DNA of 64,000 bases from Thiorhodovibrio frisius (GTDB taxonomy: Bacteria; Pseudomonadota; Gammaproteobacteria; Chromatiales; Chromatiaceae), in contig NZ_CP121471.1 of the NCBI RefSeq assembly GCF_033954835.1, positions 5,264,501 to 5,328,500 of the forward strand, given 5' to 3'. This document shows positions 9,206 through 20,369 of the stretch, piece by piece. The notes beneath the pieces are model-generated. The model was given only the letters and a program-made list of their open reading frames with translations. It was not told the origin of the DNA and made no database searches. The translations under genes and the position numbers were made by a program. How positions within the stretch are numbered: position 1 is the first letter of the stretch; every line of letters begins with the position of its first letter.

Positions 9206-9622
9206 ATGACTATGAAACGAAAACTTAGCATCGGTGCCGCGACCGTCGGCGTCTTGATTATCGGCTTCCTGTGGCTGCGCTGGGGACCGGATTCCTGGCA
9301 GGTGCAGATTACGGGTGTCACCGGTGACGGGCGCGATGTACAGTATCGCATCGAGACCGTCGAGGCCGGCACCGCCGACACGCTGATTTTCAAGAACGCC
9401 GATGCCGGCTTCACGCCGCCTTATTTCAAGTTCGACTCCGCGACGCTGCAAGCCATCGCCAGTCGGGTGACCCGCGAATGTCCGCAGGAGGCGGTGACCG
9501 TGCACGGCTATGGCTTGCGTATCACTTGGCTTGACATGTTTCCGAATGCCGTGTCCATTGATGCGCCTAAACGCTGTCGCGAGGCGCCGACCAAAAACCG
9601 GGGGGCGCATGCTGCCTCATAG
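9206..9622 (+). CDS. DUF1523 family membrane-anchored protein, copy 1
   Basis: 138 residues: an N-terminal membrane anchor (about 8-26) followed by a DUF1523 domain with VQITGVTGDGRDVQYRIETV and GFTPPYFKFDS. AGGAGG lies 10 bases before the ATG. The family is uncharacterised; the topology suggests an inner-membrane protein facing the periplasm. A paralogue lies at 27147-27560 with the same layout and more than half of positions identical by eye. The tail is short and variable. Confidence 0.8.
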   Translation: MTMKRKLSIGAATVGVLIIGFLWLRWGPDSWQVQITGVTGDGRDVQYRIETVEAGTADTLIFKNADAGFTPPYFKFDSATLQAIASRVTRECPQEAVTVHGYGLRITWLDMFPNAVSIDAPKRCREAPTKNRGAHAAS

Positions 9623-9712
9623 TGGGCGAGTGGTGAGCAAAGAGTCTCGAGGAGGGGGTGATTCTCCTCCCTCTTTTGCCGCTTCTGTTCACGCTCTCCT
9701 CTGACAACGCGC

Positions 9713-9946
9713 ATGTCCAACCCACTGCTGATCCTCGAAGACGAGACCCTGCTCGGCGACGCCTTCGAACCCCTAGTCATTCTCGCCGACATGAGCCTGC
9801 CCGATGGCAATTCGCTCGATCTGTTCGAGGAGGTACGCGGGCGTGGGGTGCCGCGCGAGTGGATCCTGTTCACCGGCTATGGCGGGGTCACCGACCCGGT
9901 GCGCGTGCGTGCCAGCGGATATGCCATCCTGACTGCATGCCGATGA
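9713..9946 (+). pseudogene. Response-regulator receiver remnant with internal deletion
   Basis: The frame starts like a receiver domain (MSNPLLILEDETLLGDAF), then jumps to the central strand and beyond (VILADMSLPDGNSLDLFEEV, then WILFTGYGGVTDPV). About 25-30 residues between the first acidic cluster and the phospho-acceptor strand are missing and there is no output domain. It overlaps the start of the next gene. Best read as a decayed two-component regulator. Confidence 0.55.
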
Positions 9947-12081
9947 AATCTTCGAACAACGACAGACCACAGCAAGCCGGCACCGAGCGCCTCGCCGCGC
10001 TGGTCGACGGCGAGGACTACTTCGCCACCGTACGCGCCTCCATCCTGCGTGCCCGGCGGCGGATCATCATCGCCGCCTGGGATATCCACAGCCGTATCGA
10101 GCTCAAGCGCGGCGGTCGCGACGACGGCCATCCGCGCGAGCTCGGGGCGCTGCTGATCCACCAGCTTGAGCGCGCGCCCGAACTCGAGGTGTTTATCCTG
10201 CTGTGGGACTATGCGCCTATCTATGCGCTGGAGCGCGAGCCCTTGTTCTTCGGCCATGACCCCTGGCAGCAGCATCCGCGCCAGCATTTTTGCAAGGATT
10301 CCGCCCATCCGCTGGCGGCCAGTCAGCATCAAAAGCTGGTCGCCATCGACGGGCGCATCGCCTACTGCGGCGGTTTCGATCTCGGGCAATGGCGTTGGGA
10401 TACCTCCGCGCACCGGGCTGACGACCCGCATCGGCGCGACCCGAGCGGTGAGCCCTATCCGCCCTTTCATGATGTGCAACTGCTGGTCGATGCCGAGGCC
10501 GCCGGCGCGCTTGAACGGCTGCTGGTTGAACGCTGGCAAAGCGCCGGCGGCGGCTCGGCGCTGGCCAATGCCTGCGCAGCGGGACCGACAGATGAGGACC
10601 CCTGGCCCTCAGGTGTCGCGCCGCTGTTGCGCGACATCCCCGTGACCATTGCCCTCACCGTCCCAAGCTACCAGGGTCGCCCCGAGGTGCGCGAGGTCGA
10701 GCAGCTCTATCGCGAACAGATCGCCTCAGCGCAGCGGTTTCTGTACCTTGAAAACCAATACCTGAGCGCGCGCACGGTGGTGGCTGAGCTGTGCCGCTCA
10801 TTGCGGCGGCGCCAAGGCCCGGAGATCGTGCTGCTGCTGCCAGAACAAACCGGCAGTTGGCTGCAACAGCGCACCATGGACGTGATGCGCGCGCGACGGC
10901 TGGCGAGCCTGCGCCGGGCCGACCGACATGGGCGTTTTAAAGTCTATTGTCCGCAGGTCCCCGGCCTGACCGCCGGTACGCCCATGGTGCATGCCAAGTT
11001 GCTGATCGCCGATGATCGGATCTTGCGGGTCGGCTCGGCGAATCTCAGTAACCGCTCGATGGGCCTGGACAGTGAATGCGATCTGTCCGTGACCGCGCGC
11101 GATGATGCCGAGGTATCCGCCATCGCCGCCTTGCGCCACCGCCTGCTGGCACCCTGGCTCGGCTTGGCCCCAGCCGAGATCGGCGCGCGGGAGCAAGCGA
11201 TTCAGGCTCAGGGTGGAGGCCTGATCGCCACCATTGAGCATCTGCGCTCCCAAGGGCAAGCTGCCTCAGCACCGCGTCTAGCCGAACTCGACGGCGCGGT
11301 TGACCCGGACTGGCAGCGCCAATTGCCCGACGAGCGCCTAGTCGATCCCGATCGCCCGCTCGATCCCGCCCAGGTGACCACCCTGCTGGCCGAGGACCAC
11401 AAGGCCACCCCGGTACGTCGCCGGCTGGCCCTGGCGCTCGGGCTGCTTGGGGTGTTTCTGACCTTGGCAGCCCTGTGGCGCTGGACCCCGCTCGGTGCCT
11501 GGCTCGATCCGCAGGCACTAGCCGATGCGGCCGGGCGCCTCTCAGGTACCCTCTGGGGGCCGCCGCTGGCGACGATCGGATTCGTCATCGCGAGTCTGGC
11601 GGCGGTGCCGGTCACCTTACTCATTCTGGCCAGCGCGCTGCTGTTTGATCCGCTGACCGGCATACTGGTGGCACTGACGGGATCGACCCTGTCGGCGGCG
11701 GCGGGCCGCCTGCTGGGTGCCTGGCTCGGGCGCGGCCTGCTTGATCGCCTGGGCGGCTCGACGGTGTCGCGCATCGCGCATCGGCTGGGGCAGCGGGGCT
11801 TGCTGACCATCCTGACGGTGCGCATTGTGCCGGTAGCGCCCTTCGCCGTGCTCAACCTGGTCGCCGGGGTGCTGCCGCTGCGCTGGCGCGACTATCTGCT
11901 CGGGACCCTGCTCGGCATGCTGCCCGGCATTCTCGCCCTGACCGTCTTTGCCGAGGGACTGATCGCAGTGCTCGGTCGCGCCGACCCGCGTGCGCTGGCA
12001 TTGCTGCTGGTCGGCATCCTGGCGCTGGCCGGTCTGGCCTGGGTGGGGCGGCGTCTGCTCAAGGACACGCGTGATGGCTGA
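9937..12081 (+). CDS. Phospholipase D-like / VTT-domain fusion protein
   Basis: 714 residues from ATG 9937 (alternative ATG 9943). The N-terminal half has two phospholipase D motifs, HQKLVAIDG (His131) and VHAKLLIADD followed by GSANLSNRSM (His352), as in cardiolipin synthases and related transphosphatidylases. The C-terminal part (about 490-710) has several membrane segments of the VTT/DedA type, including VRIVPVAPFAVLNLVAG. This PLD-VTT fusion probably acts on membrane phospholipids at the inner membrane. It overlaps by 8 bases an endonuclease/exonuclease/phosphatase gene, the same pairing as E. coli clsB with ybhP. The open frame extends upstream to 9658 across the receiver remnant but that part is not protein-like. 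Confidence 0.85.
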   Translation: MPMKSSNNDRPQQAGTERLAALVDGEDYFATVRASILRARRRIIIAAWDIHSRIELKRGGRDDGHPRELGALLIHQLERAPELEVFILLWDYAPIYALEREPLFFGHDPWQQHPRQHFCKDSAHPLAASQHQKLVAIDGRIAYCGGFDLGQWRWDTSAHRADDPHRRDPSGEPYPPFHDVQLLVDAEAAGALERLLVERWQSAGGGSALANACAAGPTDEDPWPSGVAPLLRDIPVTIALTVPSYQGRPEVREVEQLYREQIASAQRFLYLENQYLSARTVVAELCRSLRRRQGPEIVLLLPEQTGSWLQQRTMDVMRARRLASLRRADRHGRFKVYCPQVPGLTAGTPMVHAKLLIADDRILRVGSANLSNRSMGLDSECDLSVTARDDAEVSAIAALRHRLLAPWLGLAPAEIGAREQAIQAQGGGLIATIEHLRSQGQAASAPRLAELDGAVDPDWQRQLPDERLVDPDRPLDPAQVTTLLAEDHKATPVRRRLALALGLLGVFLTLAALWRWTPLGAWLDPQALADAAGRLSGTLWGPPLATIGFVIASLAAVPVTLLILASALLFDPLTGILVALTGSTLSAAAGRLLGAWLGRGLLDRLGGSTVSRIAHRLGQRGLLTILTVRIVPVAPFAVLNLVAGVLPLRWRDYLLGTLLGMLPGILALTVFAEGLIAVLGRADPRALALLLVGILALAGLAWVGRRLLKDTRDG

Positions 12082-12805
12082 GGGTGACATGCCCGATGGT
12101 GAACTGTTTAGCCTGGCCAGCTACAACATCCATCGCGGCATCGGCGCTGATCGCCGGCGCAACTGGGGGCGTATTCTTGAGGTGATCCGCGCGCTCAATG
12201 TTGATGTGATCGCCCTGCAGGAGGTCGAAACTCCCACCGAACCCGCGCCCGCCGCCGCCACCCTGGCGCTGCTGCCGCGCTTGACCGCGCTTGGCTATGA
12301 GCCACTGCTCGGCCCGACGCTGCGCAGGGACTACAACGACTATGGCAACCTGCTGCTCAGCCGTTGGCCGATCAAGACGCGCCATCTGCTCGACCTCAGC
12401 GTGCCGGGCCGTGAGCCGCGCGGGCTGATCGAAGCCGAACTGGAACAGCACGGGCAGCGGGTCGTGGTGATGGCGACCCATCTTGGACTCGGCATGCGCG
12501 AGCGGCGCGCGCAGGTGGCCCAACTGGCCGCGCGGATCGATCGCTGGCAGTCACAGCCGTCGCCTCCGCCGCTGGTGCTGCTCGGCGACTTCAATCACGG
12601 CTTCGCCTGGTCGCCGGGACTTAAGCCCCTGCGCCAGCGCCTGTCCGCGGCACCCGCACGAGCGACCTATCCAGCACGCTGGCCGCTGCTGACGCTAGAT
12701 CGGGTGTTCTACACGGGACTGCAGCTTAAGGCTGGGGGCGTCGAGCGCAGTTCGACCAGTCGCCAAGCCTCGGATCATCGGCCGGTGTGGGCGCATTTTG
12801 CTTGA
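12074..12805 (+). CDS. Endonuclease/exonuclease/phosphatase (EEP) family protein, YbhP-like
   Basis: 243 residues from ATG 12074. EEP-fold signatures are visible in order: LASYNIHRGIG, VIALQEVE (metal-binding Glu), DYNDYGNLLLS, MATHLGL, LLGDFNH and the C-terminal ASDHRPV with the catalytic His. The family includes Mg2+-dependent nucleases and phosphodiesterases. The overlap with the PLD-VTT gene points to one transcript and a role in lipid head-group or phosphodiester turnover rather than DNA repair; this is inference from context. No signal peptide is seen at the chosen start. Confidence 0.85.
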   Translation: MAEGDMPDGELFSLASYNIHRGIGADRRRNWGRILEVIRALNVDVIALQEVETPTEPAPAAATLALLPRLTALGYEPLLGPTLRRDYNDYGNLLLSRWPIKTRHLLDLSVPGREPRGLIEAELEQHGQRVVVMATHLGLGMRERRAQVAQLAARIDRWQSQPSPPPLVLLGDFNHGFAWSPGLKPLRQRLSAAPARATYPARWPLLTLDRVFYTGLQLKAGGVERSSTSRQASDHRPVWAHFA

Positions 12806-13041
12806 TGTGCGACGCATCTTTGAGGCCTACCTACCTTTAAGCCCGACTCCAGCACTTGGGTTTGGTTGGAATGCTCGCATCATATTCTTGCAAACTGACG
12901 AATGCTGCTTGCGTCTTCGGTTCATGGCCCCCGGCCTTCCCGGAGACTGAATCTGGCGTTTTTCCGATAAGGCTCCTGTCCCTGGCCACTCTAGCGGATG
13001 AAGCTGCTATTTCACGGCAATCACTGATGAGGACCACCCTG

Positions 13042-14400
13042 ATGACAAACTGGACCATCACCCAAAATCCCGCAAGCCGGGATGCCAGAGCCCTTGCGAG
13101 CCAGGTTGTGCGAGTCATCGGTAGCATCGCCCTGGGTTCGGTGCTGCTCATCTCAGGATGGGCGCGGGCGCAGGATGGCGCTGCGGCTGGCGACACACAA
13201 CAGATTGTCCTGGGCATGGGTTGCTTCTGGGGTGCCGAGAAGCGCATGTCCGAACTGCCGGGTGTGCTTGAGGTGGTCAGCGGCTATGCCGGTGGCGAAC
13301 GCGCCGACCCGAGTTACCGGCAGATTCTGGCCGACGAGCGTAGCGGTGAGCAAGCCAATCATGCCGAGGTGGTACGGGTAACTTTCGACCCGGCTCAGAC
13401 CAGCTTGGAGCGGATATTGGCAGGTTTCTGGGAGAACCATGACCCGACCCAGGGCGACCGTCAGGGCAATGATGTTGGCTCGAATTACCGCAGTGCGATT
13501 TACTTCAGCGGGCCCGCACAGGAAGCCGCCGCGCGGCGCACAAAAGCGCGGTATCAACAAGCCCTGAACGCCGCCGGTCGTGGCACCATCACCACCGAGA
13601 TCGCGCCGCTTAGGACCTTTTATCCCGCCGAGGAGGAGCACCAAGACTACTTGCAAAAGCATCCAAACGGCTATTGCGGTCTTGGTGGGACAGGTGTCCG
13701 CTACCCGCTGGAAAACGGGCAGTCAGCCGCTGCGGCCAAGCAAGAGCAGGGAGCCCCACCCCTGAGTGCAAACGACCTCGTGGCCGAGCGTCAGTTGATT
13801 GTTTTTGAGGCCGAAGGCTGCGCTTACTGCGCCCTGTTTAAGAAAGAGGTCCTTGCCCACTGGCAATCTCCGGTGCCAGTTCGTACCACTCTTTCTGCGC
13901 TGCCGCCGAGCGACTGGACGCTGGCCGAGCCACTCTGGGCCACCCCGACCATCGTGCTGTTCGAGGAAGGCCAGGAAAGCGCTCGCCATACCGGCTACAG
14001 TGGCGATGCCGCCGGCTTCTGGCGATGGCTCGCGCAGCAGACCCTGAGCCCGGAGGCCTTCGAGATTGCCTACGGCCAGGCGACAGAGGCGCCTTTCACC
14101 GGCTCGTTGCTCGATAATCACCGCCCCGGTACCTATGTTGATCCGGTGACCGGCGTTGCGCTGTTCCGAAGCGATGCCAAATTCACCAGCGGCACCGGTT
14201 GGCCGAGTTTTTTCCAACCCCTGGAGGGTGCGGTGACCATGCACGAGGATGCAAGCCATGGCATGCGCCGCATTGAGGTGCGCAGCGCGAGCTCTGGCAT
14301 TCATCTAGGCCATGTGTTCAATGACGGGCCGCCGCCAACCGGCAAGCGATACTGCATCAATAGCGGTGTATTGCGTTTCATTCCCGACCAACCGCTGTGA
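13042..14400 (+). CDS. msrAB: MsrA-thioredoxin-like-MsrB fusion, exported methionine sulfoxide reductase
   Basis: 452 residues. An N-terminal hydrophobic segment (about 26-44, ending ARAQDG) is a signal peptide or anchor. MsrA follows with GCFWG (catalytic Cys61) and DPTQGDRQGNDVGSNYRSAI. A thioredoxin-like segment has the redox motif CAYC at 260-263. MsrB closes the protein with GTGWPSFFQP and the catalytic Cys438 in KRYCINSG. The two zinc-binding CxxC pairs of some MsrB proteins are absent. It should repair both sulfoxide diastereomers of methionine in exported proteins; the internal CAYC domain may deliver electrons. In Neisseria PilB the thioredoxin domain comes first, so the order here differs. 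A GAGGA site about 10 bases before ATG 13042 supports this start. Confidence 0.88.
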   Translation: MTNWTITQNPASRDARALASQVVRVIGSIALGSVLLISGWARAQDGAAAGDTQQIVLGMGCFWGAEKRMSELPGVLEVVSGYAGGERADPSYRQILADERSGEQANHAEVVRVTFDPAQTSLERILAGFWENHDPTQGDRQGNDVGSNYRSAIYFSGPAQEAAARRTKARYQQALNAAGRGTITTEIAPLRTFYPAEEEHQDYLQKHPNGYCGLGGTGVRYPLENGQSAAAAKQEQGAPPLSANDLVAERQLIVFEAEGCAYCALFKKEVLAHWQSPVPVRTTLSALPPSDWTLAEPLWATPTIVLFEEGQESARHTGYSGDAAGFWRWLAQQTLSPEAFEIAYGQATEAPFTGSLLDNHRPGTYVDPVTGVALFRSDAKFTSGTGWPSFFQPLEGAVTMHEDASHGMRRIEVRSASSGIHLGHVFNDGPPPTGKRYCINSGVLRFIPDQPL

Positions 14401-14546
14401 GGGCTGAGCGGGGCGAATAGACGCCGGCAGGACAGCGCGAACTCCCGCAGATCATCAACCCAAGGCCCAGGGTGATGGTCAAATCTGCTATGTTCGTTGG
14501 ATGTGCGCCAGATTCTCACGGCGCTGAAGCAGCAGAGGTATCCGCA

Positions 14547-14789
14547 ATGTCTAAACACCGCATTGGCTGCAAGACCATGAACGACGCCGTCGTGGTTGGC
14601 AGCATTTTCATGGCCGCCGGCGTCATTATGATGGTGATTGGCAAGACACTGGTTCCCCAGGTGGCATTCCTCGATATCCTGATTCAGGCGCTTGGAGGTC
14701 TTTTGCTGCTGTTCGTGCCATTTATTCTGATTGCGACTTTTCTGCGCACAACTGCGGAACGACAAGAGCAAGAGCAAGAGCAACCCTAG
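14547..14789 (+). CDS. Small two-helix membrane protein, unknown
   Basis: 80 residues from ATG 14547, with AGAGG about 8 bases upstream. Two hydrophobic helices (about 16-36 and 40-64) are followed by a polar tail ending in repeated Glu-Gln. No family recognised. It converges with the V-type ATPase operon; a T-rich stretch (GGTTTTTTG, near 14818) just after the gene could belong to a weak terminator, but I found no strong stem before it. Confidence 0.55.
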   Translation: MSKHRIGCKTMNDAVVVGSIFMAAGVIMMVIGKTLVPQVAFLDILIQALGGLLLLFVPFILIATFLRTTAERQEQEQEQP

Positions 14790-14860
14790 GCGTTGCTGAT
14801 AGTCCAATCGCAAACTGGTTTTTTGTTTTGGTCGAGGGGCGTCCACGGTGGGCACCGCGC

Positions 14861-15481
14861 TCAGCCTGCTCGTTCTCGCAGAATCTTTACCTGAAATAGC
14901 GTGTTGCGCTCTTCTTCTTCGAGTGTTGACTGAATGAAGTGCAGTGTTCGCCGATAGAGCGGGATGATGTTGTATTTGAGTGCATTGACCCGCTTCTGTG
15001 CCTTGCGCTGCTCCTCCATCAGGCGGTGAAGGGCAATTTCCACCTCGGCCAGATTGGCCAGTACGGCAGCGGCCTCGGCAAGCTGGCGACAGGTGGCGTC
15101 GAAGCTGGCATCCGTGCCCAACAGCCCGGCCGGTTTCAGCGGCAATGGCGAGGCTTGTACCGATGGATATTCCACCCCTAGGCTGCGGCGCGGCAGGATG
15201 TTGACATTCAGTGCAGGGCTCGCACCAAGCGCAGCCTGATGCATGGCGCGGTTGCCCATGCGCAGGTGGGTGATACCGAGCGAACGATAGGCCTCCTTGA
15301 GCTTGGCCTCGGCCTGTTCCCGCAATTGGCGATACTCGCCGATGCGCTCGTAGACCAAGCGGGTCAGCAGCTCGCGCTTGCGCTCGAGCAGATCATGGCC
15401 ATCTTCCAGAAATTTCGTCTGCTTCTTGAGCGACAGCAGCGTATTTTTGGTCGGCGGAACCCTGAGGATTTGTTGAGCCAT
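14861..15481 (-). CDS. atpD: V-type ATPase subunit D (central stalk)
   Basis: 206 residues with the long N- and C-terminal helices of subunit D: the start has VPPTKNTLLSLKKQTKFL, a D-family hallmark, and the end has KRVNALKYNIIPLYRRTLHF. Subunit D is the rotor shaft inside the A3B3 head. It is the last gene of the operon, 30 bases after atpB. Confidence 0.93.
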   Translation of the reverse strand: MAQQILRVPPTKNTLLSLKKQTKFLEDGHDLLERKRELLTRLVYERIGEYRQLREQAEAKLKEAYRSLGITHLRMGNRAMHQAALGASPALNVNILPRRSLGVEYPSVQASPLPLKPAGLLGTDASFDATCRQLAEAAAVLANLAEVEIALHRLMEEQRKAQKRVNALKYNIIPLYRRTLHFIQSTLEEEERNTLFQVKILRERAG

Positions 15482-15511
15482 TAATTAGCAACCAAGCTTA
15501 ACTACCAAGCT

Positions 15512-18702
<3,191 letters not shown>

Positions 18703-18706
18703 GGTT

Positions 18707-19348
18707 TCAGCCACCGAAGATGTTGCCGGTATCGAAGCCGCTCGGCAGCAGGCGTTCGAGAATGGTCTGCTGGACGCGGGTACCGAGGCGAGCGAGGCGA
18801 CCCTCGAAGGTGTTATCGACTCGGATACGCCGATCCGCGCTGATGACCAGCACCCCGGCCAGGGTGTCGATGGGGTCGCTGGCAAGGCTCAGCTGAGCGC
18901 CGGCAGGTGCCGAGCTGGCGATGCGCTCCCAGTGCGCCTTCAGACGTTTGAGGTCGCGCGCGTTGGCCTGCACGACCATCTCCTGGTGCTCGATCTCGCG
19001 CGCAGCGGCGCTGATGAAGCCCGCCAGGGTGTCGAGATAGGCCGATTCATCATCGGCGTGGGTGAACATGCGCTCGGTCAGTCGCGCCTCGACGTTGCGC
19101 ACCAGATTCCAGCGCGTTTGGTCGAGGTCGCTCTGCATTTTGAGTTCCTGCGCCTGCACCTGCTGGCGGAAGGTGCGCTCGCCAAGAGACTTGGCGATGC
19201 TGTCCTCGCGCTCCTCACGCAGGCGCAGCTTTTCAGCTGCCTCGCGCAGAATGGCATCGCGCGAGCGTTGGCCGCGATCACGGTATTCCTGCGCCAGGCG
19301 CTCAGCGCGCGCGAGTATGGCCTGTTCCAGATCTTGTGCTTGGTTCAC
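18707..19348 (-). CDS. atpE: V-type ATPase subunit E-like (peripheral stalk)
   Basis: 213 residues: a long charged helical N-terminal half (about 1-100) followed by a compact C-terminal domain containing LAGVLVISADRRIRVDNTFE, matching the pattern of V/A-type subunit E. It pairs with the small G/H stalk protein to form the stator. The position between F and A is consistent. Divergent from archaeal E proteins, so named by layout, the C-terminal motif and context. Confidence 0.8.
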   Translation of the reverse strand: MNQAQDLEQAILARAERLAQEYRDRGQRSRDAILREAAEKLRLREEREDSIAKSLGERTFRQQVQAQELKMQSDLDQTRWNLVRNVEARLTERMFTHADDESAYLDTLAGFISAAAREIEHQEMVVQANARDLKRLKAHWERIASSAPAGAQLSLASDPIDTLAGVLVISADRRIRVDNTFEGRLARLGTRVQQTILERLLPSGFDTGNIFGG

Positions 19349-19412
19349 GGTGGAGCCTGTTTGGGGCAGTGGTCAATTGAGTCGAGGTTGGTCGAGCTTT
19401 CGGGGCCTGGGC

Positions 19413-19754
19413 CTAACGGAACTGCGAACCGCCGAACATGGCGCTGAGGCGCGCGGCGACATCGCTGTGCAGTTGCGGATCGGCCTGCAGCTTGGGCACC
19501 GCGATCACCACGATGCGCCCGCCCTCGCGACGCACCTGCTGCAAAGCCGGGATGTCGGCTTGCATCAGGTCATCGTCGACAATCACGAAGGCACGAGCGC
19601 GCTCGCGCACTAATTCGCGCAGGCGCTTGTCAACTTCTTCCGGCGAGGGATCGGGATGGGTCTCGAAGCCGATTAGCCGAAAGCCGTCTGCCAATGCCTG
19701 GTCGCCAAGGAAAAGCATGAGCGTCGGATCGCCGAGCGCGGCTGTCTCGCTCAT
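19413..19754 (-). CDS. atpF: V-type ATPase subunit F (central stalk)
   Basis: 113 residues with a Rossmann-like alpha/beta pattern: MLFLGDQALADGFRLIGFET at the start and AFVIVDDDL in the middle, typical of subunit F. It binds subunit D in the rotor. It lies 64 bases before the subunit E gene. Confidence 0.85.
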   Translation of the reverse strand: MSETAALGDPTLMLFLGDQALADGFRLIGFETHPDPSPEEVDKRLRELVRERARAFVIVDDDLMQADIPALQQVRREGGRIVVIAVPKLQADPQLHSDVAARLSAMFGGSQFR

Positions 19755-19820
19755 GAGAGGTGTCCGAACCGCAAAGGTATCAATGACATGGTCGATTGTC
19801 CGCCGGTTATTTGGCGGCTA

Positions 19821-20267
19821 TCAGATGCGATTGAGCAGCAGGATACTCATGACCAGACCGTAGATGGCGATACCCTCGGCCAGGCCGAGGAAGATCAGGC
19901 TGCGACCAAGCGCCTCGGGACGCTCCATCACGGCGGCCAAGGAGGCAGCGCCGATCGGGCCAACAGCGATGCCAGCCCCGATGGTGGAGAGTCCGGTAGG
20001 GATGCCGACGCCAAGAATGGCGAGGCCCATGCCGGTGGAAATCTCGACCGCCTGGGTCGCGGCTTCGCCGGCCTCGGCCATGACATCACCCACGCCCAGG
20101 ACCAGAATGCCAATCAGGGCGCCAAAGAAACCGAGCAACTGGGTGCTGAGCACAGGCTTGAACCAGGCACGGGTGCGCACCGCCTGTGCCGGGCGAAACT
20201 CCAGATAGAGGCCGCTCGCCACCAGCGAGAAGATGGCCAGGGACATCAGAACAACAAGCCAGTACAT
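19821..20267 (-). CDS. atpK: V-type ATPase proteolipid subunit K (rotor ring)
   Basis: 148 residues with four hydrophobic segments: 1-22, 41-63, 78-107 and 121-147. The last hairpin carries the ion-binding carboxylate Glu131 in FLGLAEGIAIYG, and GLSTIGAGIAVGPIGAAS is the glycine-rich packing helix. The first hairpin has no matching carboxylate in its expected position, so there is one ion site per four helices. Glu131 with no Na+-ligand pattern that I can identify with certainty leaves H+ versus Na+ open. Confidence 0.9.
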   Translation of the reverse strand: MYWLVVLMSLAIFSLVASGLYLEFRPAQAVRTRAWFKPVLSTQLLGFFGALIGILVLGVGDVMAEAGEAATQAVEISTGMGLAILGVGIPTGLSTIGAGIAVGPIGAASLAAVMERPEALGRSLIFLGLAEGIAIYGLVMSILLLNRI

Positions 20268-20369
20268 GTGGGCGACTCCGTTTAAGAGTGAATAAAGAGA
20301 GTGACTAAATCAGCCAAGAAAGAATGCAACAACAAATTCAACCAAACCGACCCAGCGAAAAAATTCGCC

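Noticed and set aside
9658-9936. Upstream extension of the PLD-VTT protein
   Set aside because: The added 93 residues are Arg-rich antisense-like text crossing a receiver remnant; the family starts near 9937.
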